64,000 bases of DNA. Origin: Ignavibacteriota bacterium. Lineage in GTDB: Bacteria; Bacteroidota; Ignavibacteria; UBA10030. This document shows positions 26,167 to 35,488 of this stretch, one piece after another; positions within the stretch are counted from its first letter, which is position 1, and every line of letters starts with the position of its first letter. Position numbers and translations under genes: made by a program. The stretch spans positions 404,457 through 468,456 of the forward strand of contig PMZI01000023.1 of the NCBI GenBank assembly GCA_003170475.1, in the 5' to 3' direction. The notes under the pieces are model-generated. The model was not told where the DNA came from, did no database searches, and saw only the letters and a list, made by a program, of their open reading frames with translations.

Positions 26167-26940
26167 ATGAAAATTCACCTGTATATGCTTTGCTATCGTT
26201 TCGAAGCACTCGTGGCATCACACCTTGAGCCGGAGGCATTCGGACGATATATGGCGGTCGGGACTCAGAAGAACGCGCGTGGTAACGTGCTCTTTTTTGA
26301 GATCGACCCTGCTCTGAAGAATGACTATTTCAAGTTGAACGATCTGGAACAGCGCTGTGCTCCGCACGTCGATGGGAGTCCCAAGCGCAGCAAGTACATT
26401 TCTGTGTATCGAGTGATGGAGCATCTCGATCTTTCAGCTTTTGGCAAGCTCTACTTGTGTACCGCTGACGGACGAGTGATGTCGCTTGATTCCGCGCCCT
26501 ATGATGCGAAGCAGGAAATGCCCGGATCGAATTTATACGAAGAACTCTGCCCCGTCTTCCCGCTGGTGGTTTCCGCTCTTGCCCCGGCAGCTTTCCTGAA
26601 CTTCATGACGGACCCGGGTAATCCGGTGACTATTCCTCGGCTCTTCTTCGTCGATATGCTCCTGGATCGCGATGAAAGCGGCAAGCTGGCGGGATATCTT
26701 CCGTATCCCGATCCGCTTCATTTGATCGACTGCGTGAACGATCTCGAGAAAGGAAGTGACAAGAAGACCAAGACGGTCTCGCGATCACCCCGTCACCATG
26801 CATTCTTCCGTACCATCCGACGCGGATTCTTCATCGGCGATCAGAAGGGTTTGAAGTTTTATCCGTTCCCTGAACGCCGAATCCTGGAAGTCGAGTACGC
26901 AAAATGGTGGCGGTCGGCATCAGAGAGTCTTATCTCATAA
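26167..26940 (+). CDS. Uncharacterised protein, paralogue 2 (internally duplicated)
   Basis: 257 residues, cytoplasmic by appearance. It aligns along its whole length with the gene at 25081: EALVASHLEPEAFGRYMAVG matches NALVASQLSPQEFAEHYTVG, KKTKTVS matches KKTKTIS, and both end in an aromatic YAKWWR or YYDWWR segment. It has the same internal repeat (EALVASHLEPEAFGRYM and FPLVVSALAPAAFLNFM). The function is not recognised. It is separated from its partner by a palindromic element and is 156 bases before the pyrophosphatase gene. GGGAGG lies upstream of the start. Confidence 0.8.
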   Translation: MKIHLYMLCYRFEALVASHLEPEAFGRYMAVGTQKNARGNVLFFEIDPALKNDYFKLNDLEQRCAPHVDGSPKRSKYISVYRVMEHLDLSAFGKLYLCTADGRVMSLDSAPYDAKQEMPGSNLYEELCPVFPLVVSALAPAAFLNFMTDPGNPVTIPRLFFVDMLLDRDESGKLAGYLPYPDPLHLIDCVNDLEKGSDKKTKTVSRSPRHHAFFRTIRRGFFIGDQKGLKFYPFPERRILEVEYAKWWRSASESLIS

Positions 26941-27096
26941 AGAAATAACTGGTGTGACGAGCACACCCGATCTGGATTCTGCGGCGCCCTCTCCCGGGTG
27001 AGCACATCACGGGATGGGGAGTCCAGGGGGCTTCTCCGCGACGCATCTTTTATCACTGACTTCGACATGTTGTTCAACGAGAAATGGTCTTTCACA

Positions 27097-29697
27097 ATGA
27101 AATCACTACGACAAACCTTTCAATCGGAGACCGTCCGACACGCATATCTGGTGTTGATGATGGTACTGTTCGCTGTTGTTTACATCTGGCAGATCGGATA
27201 TAGCCAGGATACGACAAAAACTGCCACGGCGGCGGTGGCAAGCGAATCGATTCACTTCTCGCCGTTCTCGCTCTTCAGCGATCCAAGATATAGTCCCATG
27301 GAAATCGGGAGCCTTCTGTTTGTTCTCGGGATTGCAGTGGCCGGACTGCTGTACGCGCTGCTTCTCGTCCGCCAGGTCTACAGAGCGGACTCCGGGACAG
27401 ACAGAATGAAGGAAATTGCCGCGGCTGTGCGCGAAGGGGCAAACGCATACCTTGGAGCACAGTTCAAGCGAATCGGGCCGCTGATCATTGTCATCACGCT
27501 TCTGCTGTTTGTGACCTACACCGGCGCTGTGGATGCATTCCGTTGGGGACGGGCAATCGCCTTCCTCGTTGGTGCTCTCTTCAGCTGGACCGTCGGCTTT
27601 GTTGGCATGCGGTTGGCGACGACAGGAAACCTCCGTGTCGCAGCAGCAGCCATGCAAGGATATGGAAAAGCGATGCAACTCGGATACAGGACCGGCACAG
27701 TGACAGGGATGCTCACTGATGGATTGGGTCTTCTTGGCGGCACGATTATCTTCCTCATCTTCGGTGAGAAAGCGTATGAAGCGTTGCTTGGGTTTGGATT
27801 TGGCGGTACGCTCCTCGCTCTCTTTATGCGCGTTGGCGGAGGTATTTACACCAAAGCGGCAGATGTCGGGGCAGATCTTGTGGGAAAGATCGAAAAAGAT
27901 CTCCCGGAGGATGATCCGCGCAACGCAGCGACCATTGCTGACAATGTCGGCGATAACGTTGGAGATTGCGCCGGTATGGCAGCAGATATCTTTGAAAGCT
28001 ATGAAGTAACAATCGTAGCAGCGATGATCCTTGGAATGGCGAGCTTCGGCCACAAAGGAGTCATCTTCCCGTTGCTTGTGCGGGGTATCGGTGTGCTTGG
28101 CTCTATCATCAGCACGTACACGGTCAGGGCGGGAGCTCACGATTCGTCTGACAAAGCACTCAAGAGCGTCCATCGAGGCTTCTGGATTGGTTCGGTCATC
28201 AGCGTCATCGGCTTCTTTGTTCTTGGCTACTACTATCTTCATTTCGACGCCGGATATCTGCTTGCGAACCCTACGGCGGTTGCAGGATTTCCGCAAGGCG
28301 ATCCGGGAATGCTCTCTACGCTCTTCTCCTGGGGTATTCCGGGACTTGATCTCCGTCCGGCTTTTACGTGTCTCGTCGGCGTGTTCCTTGCGGTTGCGCT
28401 GAACAAGGTCACGAGCTACTACACACACACAGGACATGCTCCGGTAAAAAGTCTTGCGAAAGCTTGCACTACCGGCCACGCAACCAACATCATCCAGGGA
28501 TTCGCTGTTGGTTATGAAAGCACCGTTGCAGCAATCATCGTCATTGCGACTGCAATCATGATCTCGGTCCTCATCTACGCTGGAACGCCCCCGTTGTTCA
28601 TCGCCTACGGTATTGCGATGACCGGCATCGGGATGTTAACGTTGACGGGAAACACGATTTCGATGGATGTTTTTGGACCGGTGGCCGACAATGCCAATGG
28701 CATCGGTGAAATGGGGTATGATCCAAAGGAAATGGAACAGGCAAATCCTGGAAGCTACAAACGTGCACGACAAATCCTTGCGGATCTTGACGCTGTCGGC
28801 AACACGACCAAAGCCGAAACAAAAGGAATTGCCATCGGCTCAGCCGTGATCGCAGCAGTTTCGCTCTTTGCCAGCTTCATTGCTGTGATCGCAGTTGGAA
28901 GCGAAGACAAAATCAATGAAATGACGACCGCGCAGTACCTCGCGGTATCAGGGAAACTGACGGTGGCCGATCCCATGGTCTTCGTCGGGTTCCTCATCGG
29001 AGGAGCTGTCCCGTTTCTTTTCAGCAGCATGTTGATTCGGGCGGTGGGGCGCGCCGCGTTTGATATTGTCCGTGAATGCCGGGAACAATTCAGAGATCCC
29101 GAGATCTGGGAGGGAACAAAGAAACCTGATTATGGCCGCGTCGTTGATATCTGCACCAACACGGCACAGAAGGAACTGATAGGTCCGGGATTTCTCGCGA
29201 TCATGGCTCCGCTGCTCGTCGGATTCCTGCTTGGTCCCTATGCATTGGGAGGATTTCTGGCAGGGATGATTCTCGTCGGACAGCTGCTGGCGGTCTTCAT
29301 GTCAAATGCTGGCGGCGCATGGGACAACGCGAAGAAACTGATTGAGGACGGCATCTATGGCGGCAAAGGTTCGGATGCGCACAAGGCTGCCGTCACCGGT
29401 GACACCGTCGGTGATCCGTTGAAGGACACGGCAGGACCGGCCATCAATCCGCTGATCAAAGTCATGAACATGGTCAGTCTCTTGGCGTTAGGGCTCGTTC
29501 TTAATTACAATGTCATTGCGCCGGCACATGTTGCCCCGGAACTGCAATGGGCGATGAAGACCATTGGCGGAATGGCAGCGCTGCTCTGCTCCATAGCAAT
29601 TGCATGGGCTATCTGGCAGAGTAAACGGGAGGGCGTCGAGCTTACTCAACTCGAAACCAAAGTCAAACCCGCGAAAAAGAGCAAGAAAAACCGATAA
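27097..29697 (+). CDS. hppA: Membrane proton-pumping pyrophosphatase, K+-independent type
   Basis: 866 residues, about sixteen membrane helices. Signature stretches include GGGIYTKAADVGADLVGK, DDPRNAATIADNVGDNVGD and the C-terminal DTVGDPLKDTAGPA, which bind Mg-pyrophosphate. At the potassium-dependence site the sequence is GNTTKAETKG, with Lys and Thr where K+-dependent enzymes have Ala and Gly or Ala, indicating a K+-independent proton pump. The first residues carry an extra helix before the usual start. The frame is open upstream to 26998; I prefer 27097 (GAGAAA upstream), with 27067 possible. It is followed after ten bases by the second kinase, so it belongs to the uronate transcription unit. 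Confidence 0.9.
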   Translation: MKSLRQTFQSETVRHAYLVLMMVLFAVVYIWQIGYSQDTTKTATAAVASESIHFSPFSLFSDPRYSPMEIGSLLFVLGIAVAGLLYALLLVRQVYRADSGTDRMKEIAAAVREGANAYLGAQFKRIGPLIIVITLLLFVTYTGAVDAFRWGRAIAFLVGALFSWTVGFVGMRLATTGNLRVAAAAMQGYGKAMQLGYRTGTVTGMLTDGLGLLGGTIIFLIFGEKAYEALLGFGFGGTLLALFMRVGGGIYTKAADVGADLVGKIEKDLPEDDPRNAATIADNVGDNVGDCAGMAADIFESYEVTIVAAMILGMASFGHKGVIFPLLVRGIGVLGSIISTYTVRAGAHDSSDKALKSVHRGFWIGSVISVIGFFVLGYYYLHFDAGYLLANPTAVAGFPQGDPGMLSTLFSWGIPGLDLRPAFTCLVGVFLAVALNKVTSYYTHTGHAPVKSLAKACTTGHATNIIQGFAVGYESTVAAIIVIATAIMISVLIYAGTPPLFIAYGIAMTGIGMLTLTGNTISMDVFGPVADNANGIGEMGYDPKEMEQANPGSYKRARQILADLDAVGNTTKAETKGIAIGSAVIAAVSLFASFIAVIAVGSEDKINEMTTAQYLAVSGKLTVADPMVFVGFLIGGAVPFLFSSMLIRAVGRAAFDIVRECREQFRDPEIWEGTKKPDYGRVVDICTNTAQKELIGPGFLAIMAPLLVGFLLGPYALGGFLAGMILVGQLLAVFMSNAGGAWDNAKKLIEDGIYGGKGSDAHKAAVTGDTVGDPLKDTAGPAINPLIKVMNMVSLLALGLVLNYNVIAPAHVAPELQWAMKTIGGMAALLCSIAIAWAIWQSKREGVELTQLETKVKPAKKSKKNR

Positions 29698-29707
29698 GAG
29701 GACAATT

Positions 29708-30793
29708 ATGGGTCTCAAGGTTCTCGCAGCGACAGACACCGGTCTTGATCTCCTCGCGCTCGGCGAGTGCATGATCCGGCTGAGTCCGCCCGGACATCAA
29801 CGCATCGAGTTGACGCCAACCTTTGAGGCCTATGCCGGAGGAGGAGAATATAATGTTGCGTACGCACTCGCACGATATGGAATGAGAACAGGGTGGGTCT
29901 CGCGACTTGTCGACAATCCTCTCGGACATTTTATCCAGAATCATGCTCGGACGAGTGGCATGGATGTCAGCGAGATCGTCTGGGTTCCGTACGATGGCTC
30001 GGGCCGGGCCGACCGTATCGGATTGAATTTCACAGAGGTCGGCATCGGAGTCCGCGCAAGCGTCACGCTGTACGACCGCGGACATACCGCGATCGCGCAT
30101 ATGAAACCGGGAGATGTTGATTGGAAACGCATCTTCAGGGAGCGAAAAGTCCGATGGTTTCACACGGGCGGAATTCTCACGGCACTGAGCGACAGCTGTG
30201 CGGCAGTCGCGGTTGAATCGATGAAAGCAGCTCACGACGCGGGCACGATTGTCAGCTATGATCTCAATTTCCGGAGTAAGTTGTGGTCTTCAAAGAAGGC
30301 GATCGAGGAAACGAAGAAACTCATTCCCTTTATCGACGTGCTCATTGGAAATGAAGAAGACTTTCAAAAGGTTCTTGGATTCCAGGTCGAAGGAACGGAT
30401 GAGAACCTGAAACAGCTGCCGTTGGAAGGCTATAAGAGAATGGTCGAACAGGTTGTCAAGGCGTATCCGCACATCAAAGCCGTGGGGACAACCCTGCGCG
30501 AAGTAGTAAGCGGACTTGTCAACAACTGGTCGGCGATCATGTACTATGACGGCACGTTTTATCAGTCGCGGAAGTACGAAAACCTTGAGATCGAAGATCG
30601 GGTTGGTGGAGGCGATGGATTTTGCAGCGGGTTCATCTATGGTCTGCTTCATGGCATGATACCTCAAGAGTGCGTTGAAATGGGAGCGGCGCACGGAGCG
30701 CTTCTCCAGTCGACGCGCGGCGACACCAGCATGGTGACGATGGAAGAAATCAAGCATGTGATGGGGGGCGGTTCAGCAAGGATCAAACGGTAG
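29708..30793 (+). CDS. kdgK: PfkB-family 2-keto-3-deoxygluconate kinase, copy 2
   Basis: 361 residues, paralogue of the kinase at 23898, with matching blocks AGGGEYNVAYALA, SYDLNFRSKLWS, IGNEEDFQKVLG and catalytic GGGDGFCSG (Asp303). Both end in the same GGSARI[KQ]R tail. It is probably a KDG kinase or one for a closely related keto-deoxy acid; the two copies may differ in substrate or expression. AGAGG precedes the start. It is ten bases after hppA and fourteen before the LarA-family gene. Confidence 0.78.
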   Translation: MGLKVLAATDTGLDLLALGECMIRLSPPGHQRIELTPTFEAYAGGGEYNVAYALARYGMRTGWVSRLVDNPLGHFIQNHARTSGMDVSEIVWVPYDGSGRADRIGLNFTEVGIGVRASVTLYDRGHTAIAHMKPGDVDWKRIFRERKVRWFHTGGILTALSDSCAAVAVESMKAAHDAGTIVSYDLNFRSKLWSSKKAIEETKKLIPFIDVLIGNEEDFQKVLGFQVEGTDENLKQLPLEGYKRMVEQVVKAYPHIKAVGTTLREVVSGLVNNWSAIMYYDGTFYQSRKYENLEIEDRVGGGDGFCSGFIYGLLHGMIPQECVEMGAAHGALLQSTRGDTSMVTMEEIKHVMGGGSARIKR

Positions 30794-30807
30794 CTGCGAA
30801 GGAGAGT

Positions 30808-32079
30808 ATGGTACTCTATAGGAGGGGTTCGGAGAACGATGTGCTTCAGGAAGAAGACCTGAGAAAAGGCCTCTCTGAAGCATTGGGAAAACTTGGTGCA
30901 CGCAAGAAAATACTGGCCATACCGCCCGATCATACGCGATTGCACTCCCATGCCGGCGTTCTTACGCGTCTTGCCTGGGAGTACTACGGCGAAAGACTCA
31001 CCGACATCCTCCCGTCTCTTGGTACTCACACGGCAATGACGGAGAGCCAGATCAAGAATATGTTCGGGCATACGCCGCAGGGTCTCTTCCGGGTACACGA
31101 TTGGCGGAAAGACGTCATCACGCTTGGAGAAGTGCCAGCCGAGTTCATTCGTCAACAATCGGAAGGAAAACTCGACTACCCCTGGAAAACTCAGGTGAAC
31201 AAGCTTCTGGTGGAAGGGAATTTTGACCTGATCCTTTCGATCGGTCAGGTTGTACCGCACGAAGTCATCGGCATGGCGGGTTACAACAAGAACATTTTCA
31301 TCGGAACGGGGGGGGCAGAAGGAATCAACAAAAGCCACTTCCTCGGTGCGGTGTACGGCATGGAACGAATGATGGGTCGGGCAGATACGCCGGTCCGGCG
31401 CGTCCTGAACTACGCATCCGAGCACTTCGCCAAACAGATGCCCATCCTCTACGTCCTGACGGTCGTGTCCCGAGGCGGCGATGGAAAATTGAAAGTACGG
31501 GGTCTCTACATCGGCGATGACATGGAATGTTTCAACCTGGCGTCAGCGTTGTCGCTCAAGGTAAACTTCCAGATGCTTGAGGAGCCGCTCAAGAAAGTTG
31601 TGGTGTATCTTGACCCATCCGAATTCAAGAGTACATGGCTCGGCAACAAGAGCGTCTACCGGACCCGCATGGCCATCGCTGACGGCGGCGAGCTGATCGT
31701 GCTTGCTCCAGCGCTGAAAGAATTTGGTGAGGACCAACAAATCGATAGCCTGATTCGCAAATACGGCTATGTCACCACTCCGCAAGTACTGGAGTTCGTG
31801 AAGAACAATGAAGACCTGAGAAACAATCTGAGCGCGGCTGCTCACCTGATCCACGGTTCTTCGGAAAACCGGTTTACGATCACCTATTGCCCCGGACACC
31901 TGACAAAGCAGGAGATCGAGAGCGTCAATTTCCGGTATGCAGATTTGACGGAAACGACGAAACGGTACAGCCCGAACAAACTCACCGACGGTTTCAACAC
32001 GCTGCCAGGCGGAGAAAAAGTATTCTATATCTCAAACCCCGCACTTGGTTTGTGGGCTCACAAGGACCGGTTCAAGTGA
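30808..32079 (+). CDS. LarA-family (DUF2088) nickel-dependent racemase/epimerase
   Basis: 423 residues. It carries the LarA catalytic positions: DHTR (Asp41, Arg44), GTHTAMTE (His74), VPHEVIG (His151) and YNKN (Lys161, the lysine that holds the pincer nickel cofactor), plus a His at 177. LarA isomerises lactate by hydride transfer, and relatives act on other 2-hydroxy acids, including a gluconate/mannonate C2-epimerase. Given the uronate context, an aldonate such as mannonate is the likeliest substrate (inference). The cofactor genes larB, larC and larE are not in the window. Confidence 0.75.
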   Translation: MVLYRRGSENDVLQEEDLRKGLSEALGKLGARKKILAIPPDHTRLHSHAGVLTRLAWEYYGERLTDILPSLGTHTAMTESQIKNMFGHTPQGLFRVHDWRKDVITLGEVPAEFIRQQSEGKLDYPWKTQVNKLLVEGNFDLILSIGQVVPHEVIGMAGYNKNIFIGTGGAEGINKSHFLGAVYGMERMMGRADTPVRRVLNYASEHFAKQMPILYVLTVVSRGGDGKLKVRGLYIGDDMECFNLASALSLKVNFQMLEEPLKKVVVYLDPSEFKSTWLGNKSVYRTRMAIADGGELIVLAPALKEFGEDQQIDSLIRKYGYVTTPQVLEFVKNNEDLRNNLSAAAHLIHGSSENRFTITYCPGHLTKQEIESVNFRYADLTETTKRYSPNKLTDGFNTLPGGEKVFYISNPALGLWAHKDRFK

Positions 32080-32116
32080 TCCTGTACGCCGCTTTCTCAC
32101 ACCTCACGGTTACCCG

Positions 32117-33247
32117 GTGAAAATTGTCGTTGACAAAAAGATACCCTTCATCAACGGGGTTCTGGAAAAGCGCGCCGATGTCGTGTATCTCGAGGGTCGG
32201 GAAATCTCCCGAAGGGATCTGCTTACCACCGACGCCCTGATCGTCAGGACGAGAACGAAGTGCAACCGGGACCTCCTTGAGGGAACGTCGGTGCGTTTCA
32301 TCGCATCCGCGACGATCGGGTTTGACCACATTGATACATCGTTCTGCGAAGCAAACGGAATCTTCTGGACGAATGCCGCCGGGTGCAATTCATCTTCGGT
32401 GCAGCAGTATATTGGCGGTGCGCTCGTGCATCTCGCACACAAACTGAACCTCACGCTTGCCGAAAAGACCATCGGTGTCGTGGGAGCGGGTAATGTCGGA
32501 AGCAAAGTCGCGAAGCTCTGCGAAACTATCGGAATGAGAGTCCTGCTGAATGACCCTCCACGAGAACGCAAAGAAGGATCAAATAATTTCGTTTCCCTTG
32601 AGAAGATCGTGGATGAGTCGGATATCATCACTCTTCACGTGCCCCTGAATCGCGACGGCATCGACAAGACGCTGCACATGGGTAATGAAGGCTTTTTTTC
32701 GAAACTGAACAAAGACCAGGTCTTCATCAACTCGTCGAGAGGCGAAGTTGTCGATACGTCTGCTCTGAAATCGTACCTCCGGAGTAGAAAAGCCAAGGCG
32801 TGCGTTTTGGATGTTTGGGAACACGAGCCTGAGATCGATCGGGAACTCCTCGATCTTGTGGATATCGGAACACCGCACATCGCAGGATACTCCGCTGACG
32901 GGAAAGCGAAGGGCACTTCCATGAGCGTTCAGGCCTTGAGCCGTTTCTTTGGTTTGGATCTCAATGCTTGGATCCCCGACGCAGTGCCGCCACCGGAGCA
33001 TCCGATATTGGAATTGGATTGCCGTGGATTGAACCAGCAAGCGGTCTTCGGACAACTGGTTCGGCACACCTATGATATTCGCGCAGATGACCGGAGGTTA
33101 CGGGAATCGCCGAAAACATTCGAGAAACAGCGGGGTGAATATCCGTTGCGCAGGGAATTTGCCGCCTATACCGTCAGGTTGCGAAATGCGACCGACGGTA
33201 CACTTGCGTTGGTCCGCGATCTGGGATTTCATGTTTCAGCTCTGTAG
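32117..33247 (+). CDS. pdxB: Erythronate-4-phosphate dehydrogenase
   Basis: 376 residues, the length of E. coli PdxB, in the D-2-hydroxyacid dehydrogenase family. The N-terminus KIVVDKKIPF and the NAD motif VGAGNVGSKVA are typical. The catalytic triad is represented by NSSRGEVVD (Arg), DVWEHEP (Glu) and TPHIAGYSADGK (His), and the C-terminal PdxB dimerisation domain is present. It oxidises 4-phosphoerythronate in the DXP-independent vitamin B6 pathway. The frame is open to 32045, but alignment with the family supports the GTG at 32117. It may act on another hydroxyacid in this context. Confidence 0.82.
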   Translation: MKIVVDKKIPFINGVLEKRADVVYLEGREISRRDLLTTDALIVRTRTKCNRDLLEGTSVRFIASATIGFDHIDTSFCEANGIFWTNAAGCNSSSVQQYIGGALVHLAHKLNLTLAEKTIGVVGAGNVGSKVAKLCETIGMRVLLNDPPRERKEGSNNFVSLEKIVDESDIITLHVPLNRDGIDKTLHMGNEGFFSKLNKDQVFINSSRGEVVDTSALKSYLRSRKAKACVLDVWEHEPEIDRELLDLVDIGTPHIAGYSADGKAKGTSMSVQALSRFFGLDLNAWIPDAVPPPEHPILELDCRGLNQQAVFGQLVRHTYDIRADDRRLRESPKTFEKQRGEYPLRREFAAYTVRLRNATDGTLALVRDLGFHVSAL

Positions 33248-33347
33248 GACAAGTTGTCAACCTGACCTACCAGGATAGCGATGCGGAGCGTGATACAGAA
33301 TACTGAGCGTAAATCAAAGAGCCACACAAACAAACGAAAGAACGACA

Positions 33348-34802
33348 ATGCAGGAAAAAGCTGATTTTGGATTGGTGGGGTTGGCGGTGATGGGGGAAAA
33401 TCTCGTATTGAACATAGAGAGCCGTGGATACACCGTGGCCGTCTATAATCGCACGGTCGCGAAAGTCGACCAGTTTGTTCAAGGTCGCGCGAAAGGCAAG
33501 AAGATTGTCGGGGCTCATACGATACCCGAACTGGTTGCGTCATTGAAGACACCGCGGAAAGTGATGTTGATGGTAAAAGCGGGAAAGCCTGTTGACGATT
33601 TCATTGAGCTCATCATTCCTCATCTTGAAGCGGGTGACATCATCATTGATGGGGGCAACTCACATTTTCCCGACACCATCCGGCGAACGAAATACCTCGA
33701 GTCCAAAGGATTTCTGTTCATCGGTACCGGCGTTTCGGGCGGTGAAGAAGGAGCGCTGCGCGGTCCTTCCATCATGCCCGGTGGTTCGCGCTCAGCCTGG
33801 CCGTACGTGAAGCCGATCTTTCAGTCGATCGCTGCAAAGGTCTCCGACGGTACACCATGCTGTGATTGGGTCGGCAATGATGGCGCCGGACATTTTGTGA
33901 AGATGGTGCACAATGGCATCGAGTACGGCGATATGCAGTTGATCTGTGAAGCCTATCAAATTATGAGCGAATTGCTTGGGATGAGTGCAGGCGAAATCCA
34001 TGAGGTATTCAAGCAATGGAACACCGGAGATCTCGACAGCTACCTCGTAGAAATTACGCGCGACATTCTTGCCTTCAAAGATACAGACGGCAAACCGCTG
34101 GTGGACAAGATTCTGGACACTGCCGGCCAAAAAGGAACCGGAAAATGGACGAGTGTCACATCGCTCGATCTCGGTATTCCGCTCACGCTGATCAGCGAAT
34201 CCGTCTTTGCACGATGCTTGTCGGCGATGAAGGAGGAGAGGGTTGCGGCATCGAAAGTACTGGCCGGTCCGAAGGCGAAGTTCTCGGGAGACAAGCGGGC
34301 ATTTCTTGCTGATCTTGAAAAAGCGCTGTATGCCTCGAAAATTGTCTCGTACGCCCAGGGATTCACACTGATGAGGGCAGCCGCCGAGGAATACAAATGG
34401 AGTTTGAAGTACGGCAGCATCGCGCTTCTCTGGCGCGGAGGGTGTATCATCCGCTCGGCGTTCCTCGGCAAGATCAAAGAAGCATTCGACAACAACCCGT
34501 CGCTTGCCAATCTCTTGCTGGCTCCCTTCTTCAAAGAAAAGATCGAATCTTCACAGGAAGCATGGCGTCGCGTTATCTCCACTGCTGTCCTGAACGGGGT
34601 CTGGGTTCCGGCGTTTTCAACCGCCCTCAACTATTACGACGGTTATCGCAATGCTCGCTTGCCAGCGAACCTGCTCCAGGCGCAGCGCGACTATTTTGGC
34701 GCGCATCAGTATGAGCGCGTGGACAAACCGCGCGGCGAGTTCTTCCATACAAACTGGACCGGACGCGGTGGGGACACAGCGTCATCAACGTATCGAGCGT
34801 AG
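33348..34802 (+). CDS. gnd: 6-phosphogluconate dehydrogenase, decarboxylating
   Basis: 484 residues, full length. Motifs are [12 protein letters not shown] (NADP-binding), GGNSHFPDT, the substrate loop [10 protein letters not shown] followed by GPSIMPGG, and catalytic [13 protein letters not shown]. The C-terminus [13 protein letters not shown] is as in other Gnd proteins. It converts 6-phosphogluconate to ribulose 5-phosphate with NADPH formation. In this cluster it could take carbon from uronates via gluconate, which would also need a gluconate kinase that is not in the window. Confidence 0.92.
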   Translation: MQEKADFGLVGLAVMGENLVLNIESRGYTVAVYNRTVAKVDQFVQGRAKGKKIVGAHTIPELVASLKTPRKVMLMVKAGKPVDDFIELIIPHLEAGDIIIDGGNSHFPDTIRRTKYLESKGFLFIGTGVSGGEEGALRGPSIMPGGSRSAWPYVKPIFQSIAAKVSDGTPCCDWVGNDGAGHFVKMVHNGIEYGDMQLICEAYQIMSELLGMSAGEIHEVFKQWNTGDLDSYLVEITRDILAFKDTDGKPLVDKILDTAGQKGTGKWTSVTSLDLGIPLTLISESVFARCLSAMKEERVAASKVLAGPKAKFSGDKRAFLADLEKALYASKIVSYAQGFTLMRAAAEEYKWSLKYGSIALLWRGGCIIRSAFLGKIKEAFDNNPSLANLLLAPFFKEKIESSQEAWRRVISTAVLNGVWVPAFSTALNYYDGYRNARLPANLLQAQRDYFGAHQYERVDKPRGEFFHTNWTGRGGDTASSTYRA

Positions 34803-34860
34803 GTGAGGCGGCGGGCAGGAATCGACTCGCTGCTCTCTTTGTCAGGAAAGGGTGTAAAGG

Positions 34861-35454
34861 ATGTTCACAGAAATTACTGGCGCTACGAAAAAGCGCATGC
34901 AACTACTGGAGCAGATTGACGCCAGGGATAGAATTGACGGGACTGAAACGTCACAGCGGTTGAAGCAAATCCCACCTGAAACCGGAAAGTTCCTTGCTTT
35001 GCTTGCTGCGAATTGTCCTGATCATGGTGAATTCGTCGAAATAGGGACAAGCGCAGGGTACTCTTCATTGTGGATCTCTCTTGCTCTCCAACAGCGAGGG
35101 GCAAAGCTGAAAACGTTCGAGATATTGCCTGAAAAGATCAGGTTGGCACAAGAAACGTTTCGCGCCGCAGGCGTGACTGACCGGATAGAGTTGATCGAGG
35201 GGGATTTTCTTGAGAAAGGAAAGTCCTTAGGAGAAATTGCTTTTTGCTTTTTGGATTGTGAAAAGCATATCTACGTAAAATGTTTTGATATGATTGCGAC
35301 AAAGCTTGTGAGGGGTGGACTGCTCATCGCTGACAATGCTATCGATCACGCTGATGCCATGAAACCACTGATGGAAAAAGCTCAAAGCGATGATCGATTC
35401 GACTGCTTAACAGTGCCGATCGGCAAAGGCGAGTTTGTTTGCAGGAGAAAATGA
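34861..35454 (+). CDS. SAM-dependent O-methyltransferase
   Basis: 197 residues, class I methyltransferase of the O-methyltransferase family 3 type. The SAM-binding motif FVEIGTSAGYSSLWI is followed by KTFEILPEKI and a helix with AFCFLDCEKH, where the metal-binding Asp is expected. The substrate is unknown. It is the last gene of the plus-strand block and converges with the oxidoreductase gene, leaving 34 bases. Confidence 0.72.
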   Translation: MFTEITGATKKRMQLLEQIDARDRIDGTETSQRLKQIPPETGKFLALLAANCPDHGEFVEIGTSAGYSSLWISLALQQRGAKLKTFEILPEKIRLAQETFRAAGVTDRIELIEGDFLEKGKSLGEIAFCFLDCEKHIYVKCFDMIATKLVRGGLLIADNAIDHADAMKPLMEKAQSDDRFDCLTVPIGKGEFVCRRK

Positions 35455-35488
35455 AAGAGACAGGCGCCGTCAATTCTGACTTGTTGCC

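Noticed and set aside
26941-27096. Riboswitch before hppA
   Set aside because: GC-rich and partly self-complementary, but no match to the conserved cores of c-di-GMP, fluoride, TPP or ydaO-type riboswitches that I know.
27106-28479. 457-codon open frame antisense to hppA
   Set aside because: Cys/Arg/His-rich translation without motifs, fully inside a strongly conserved gene; a shadow frame.
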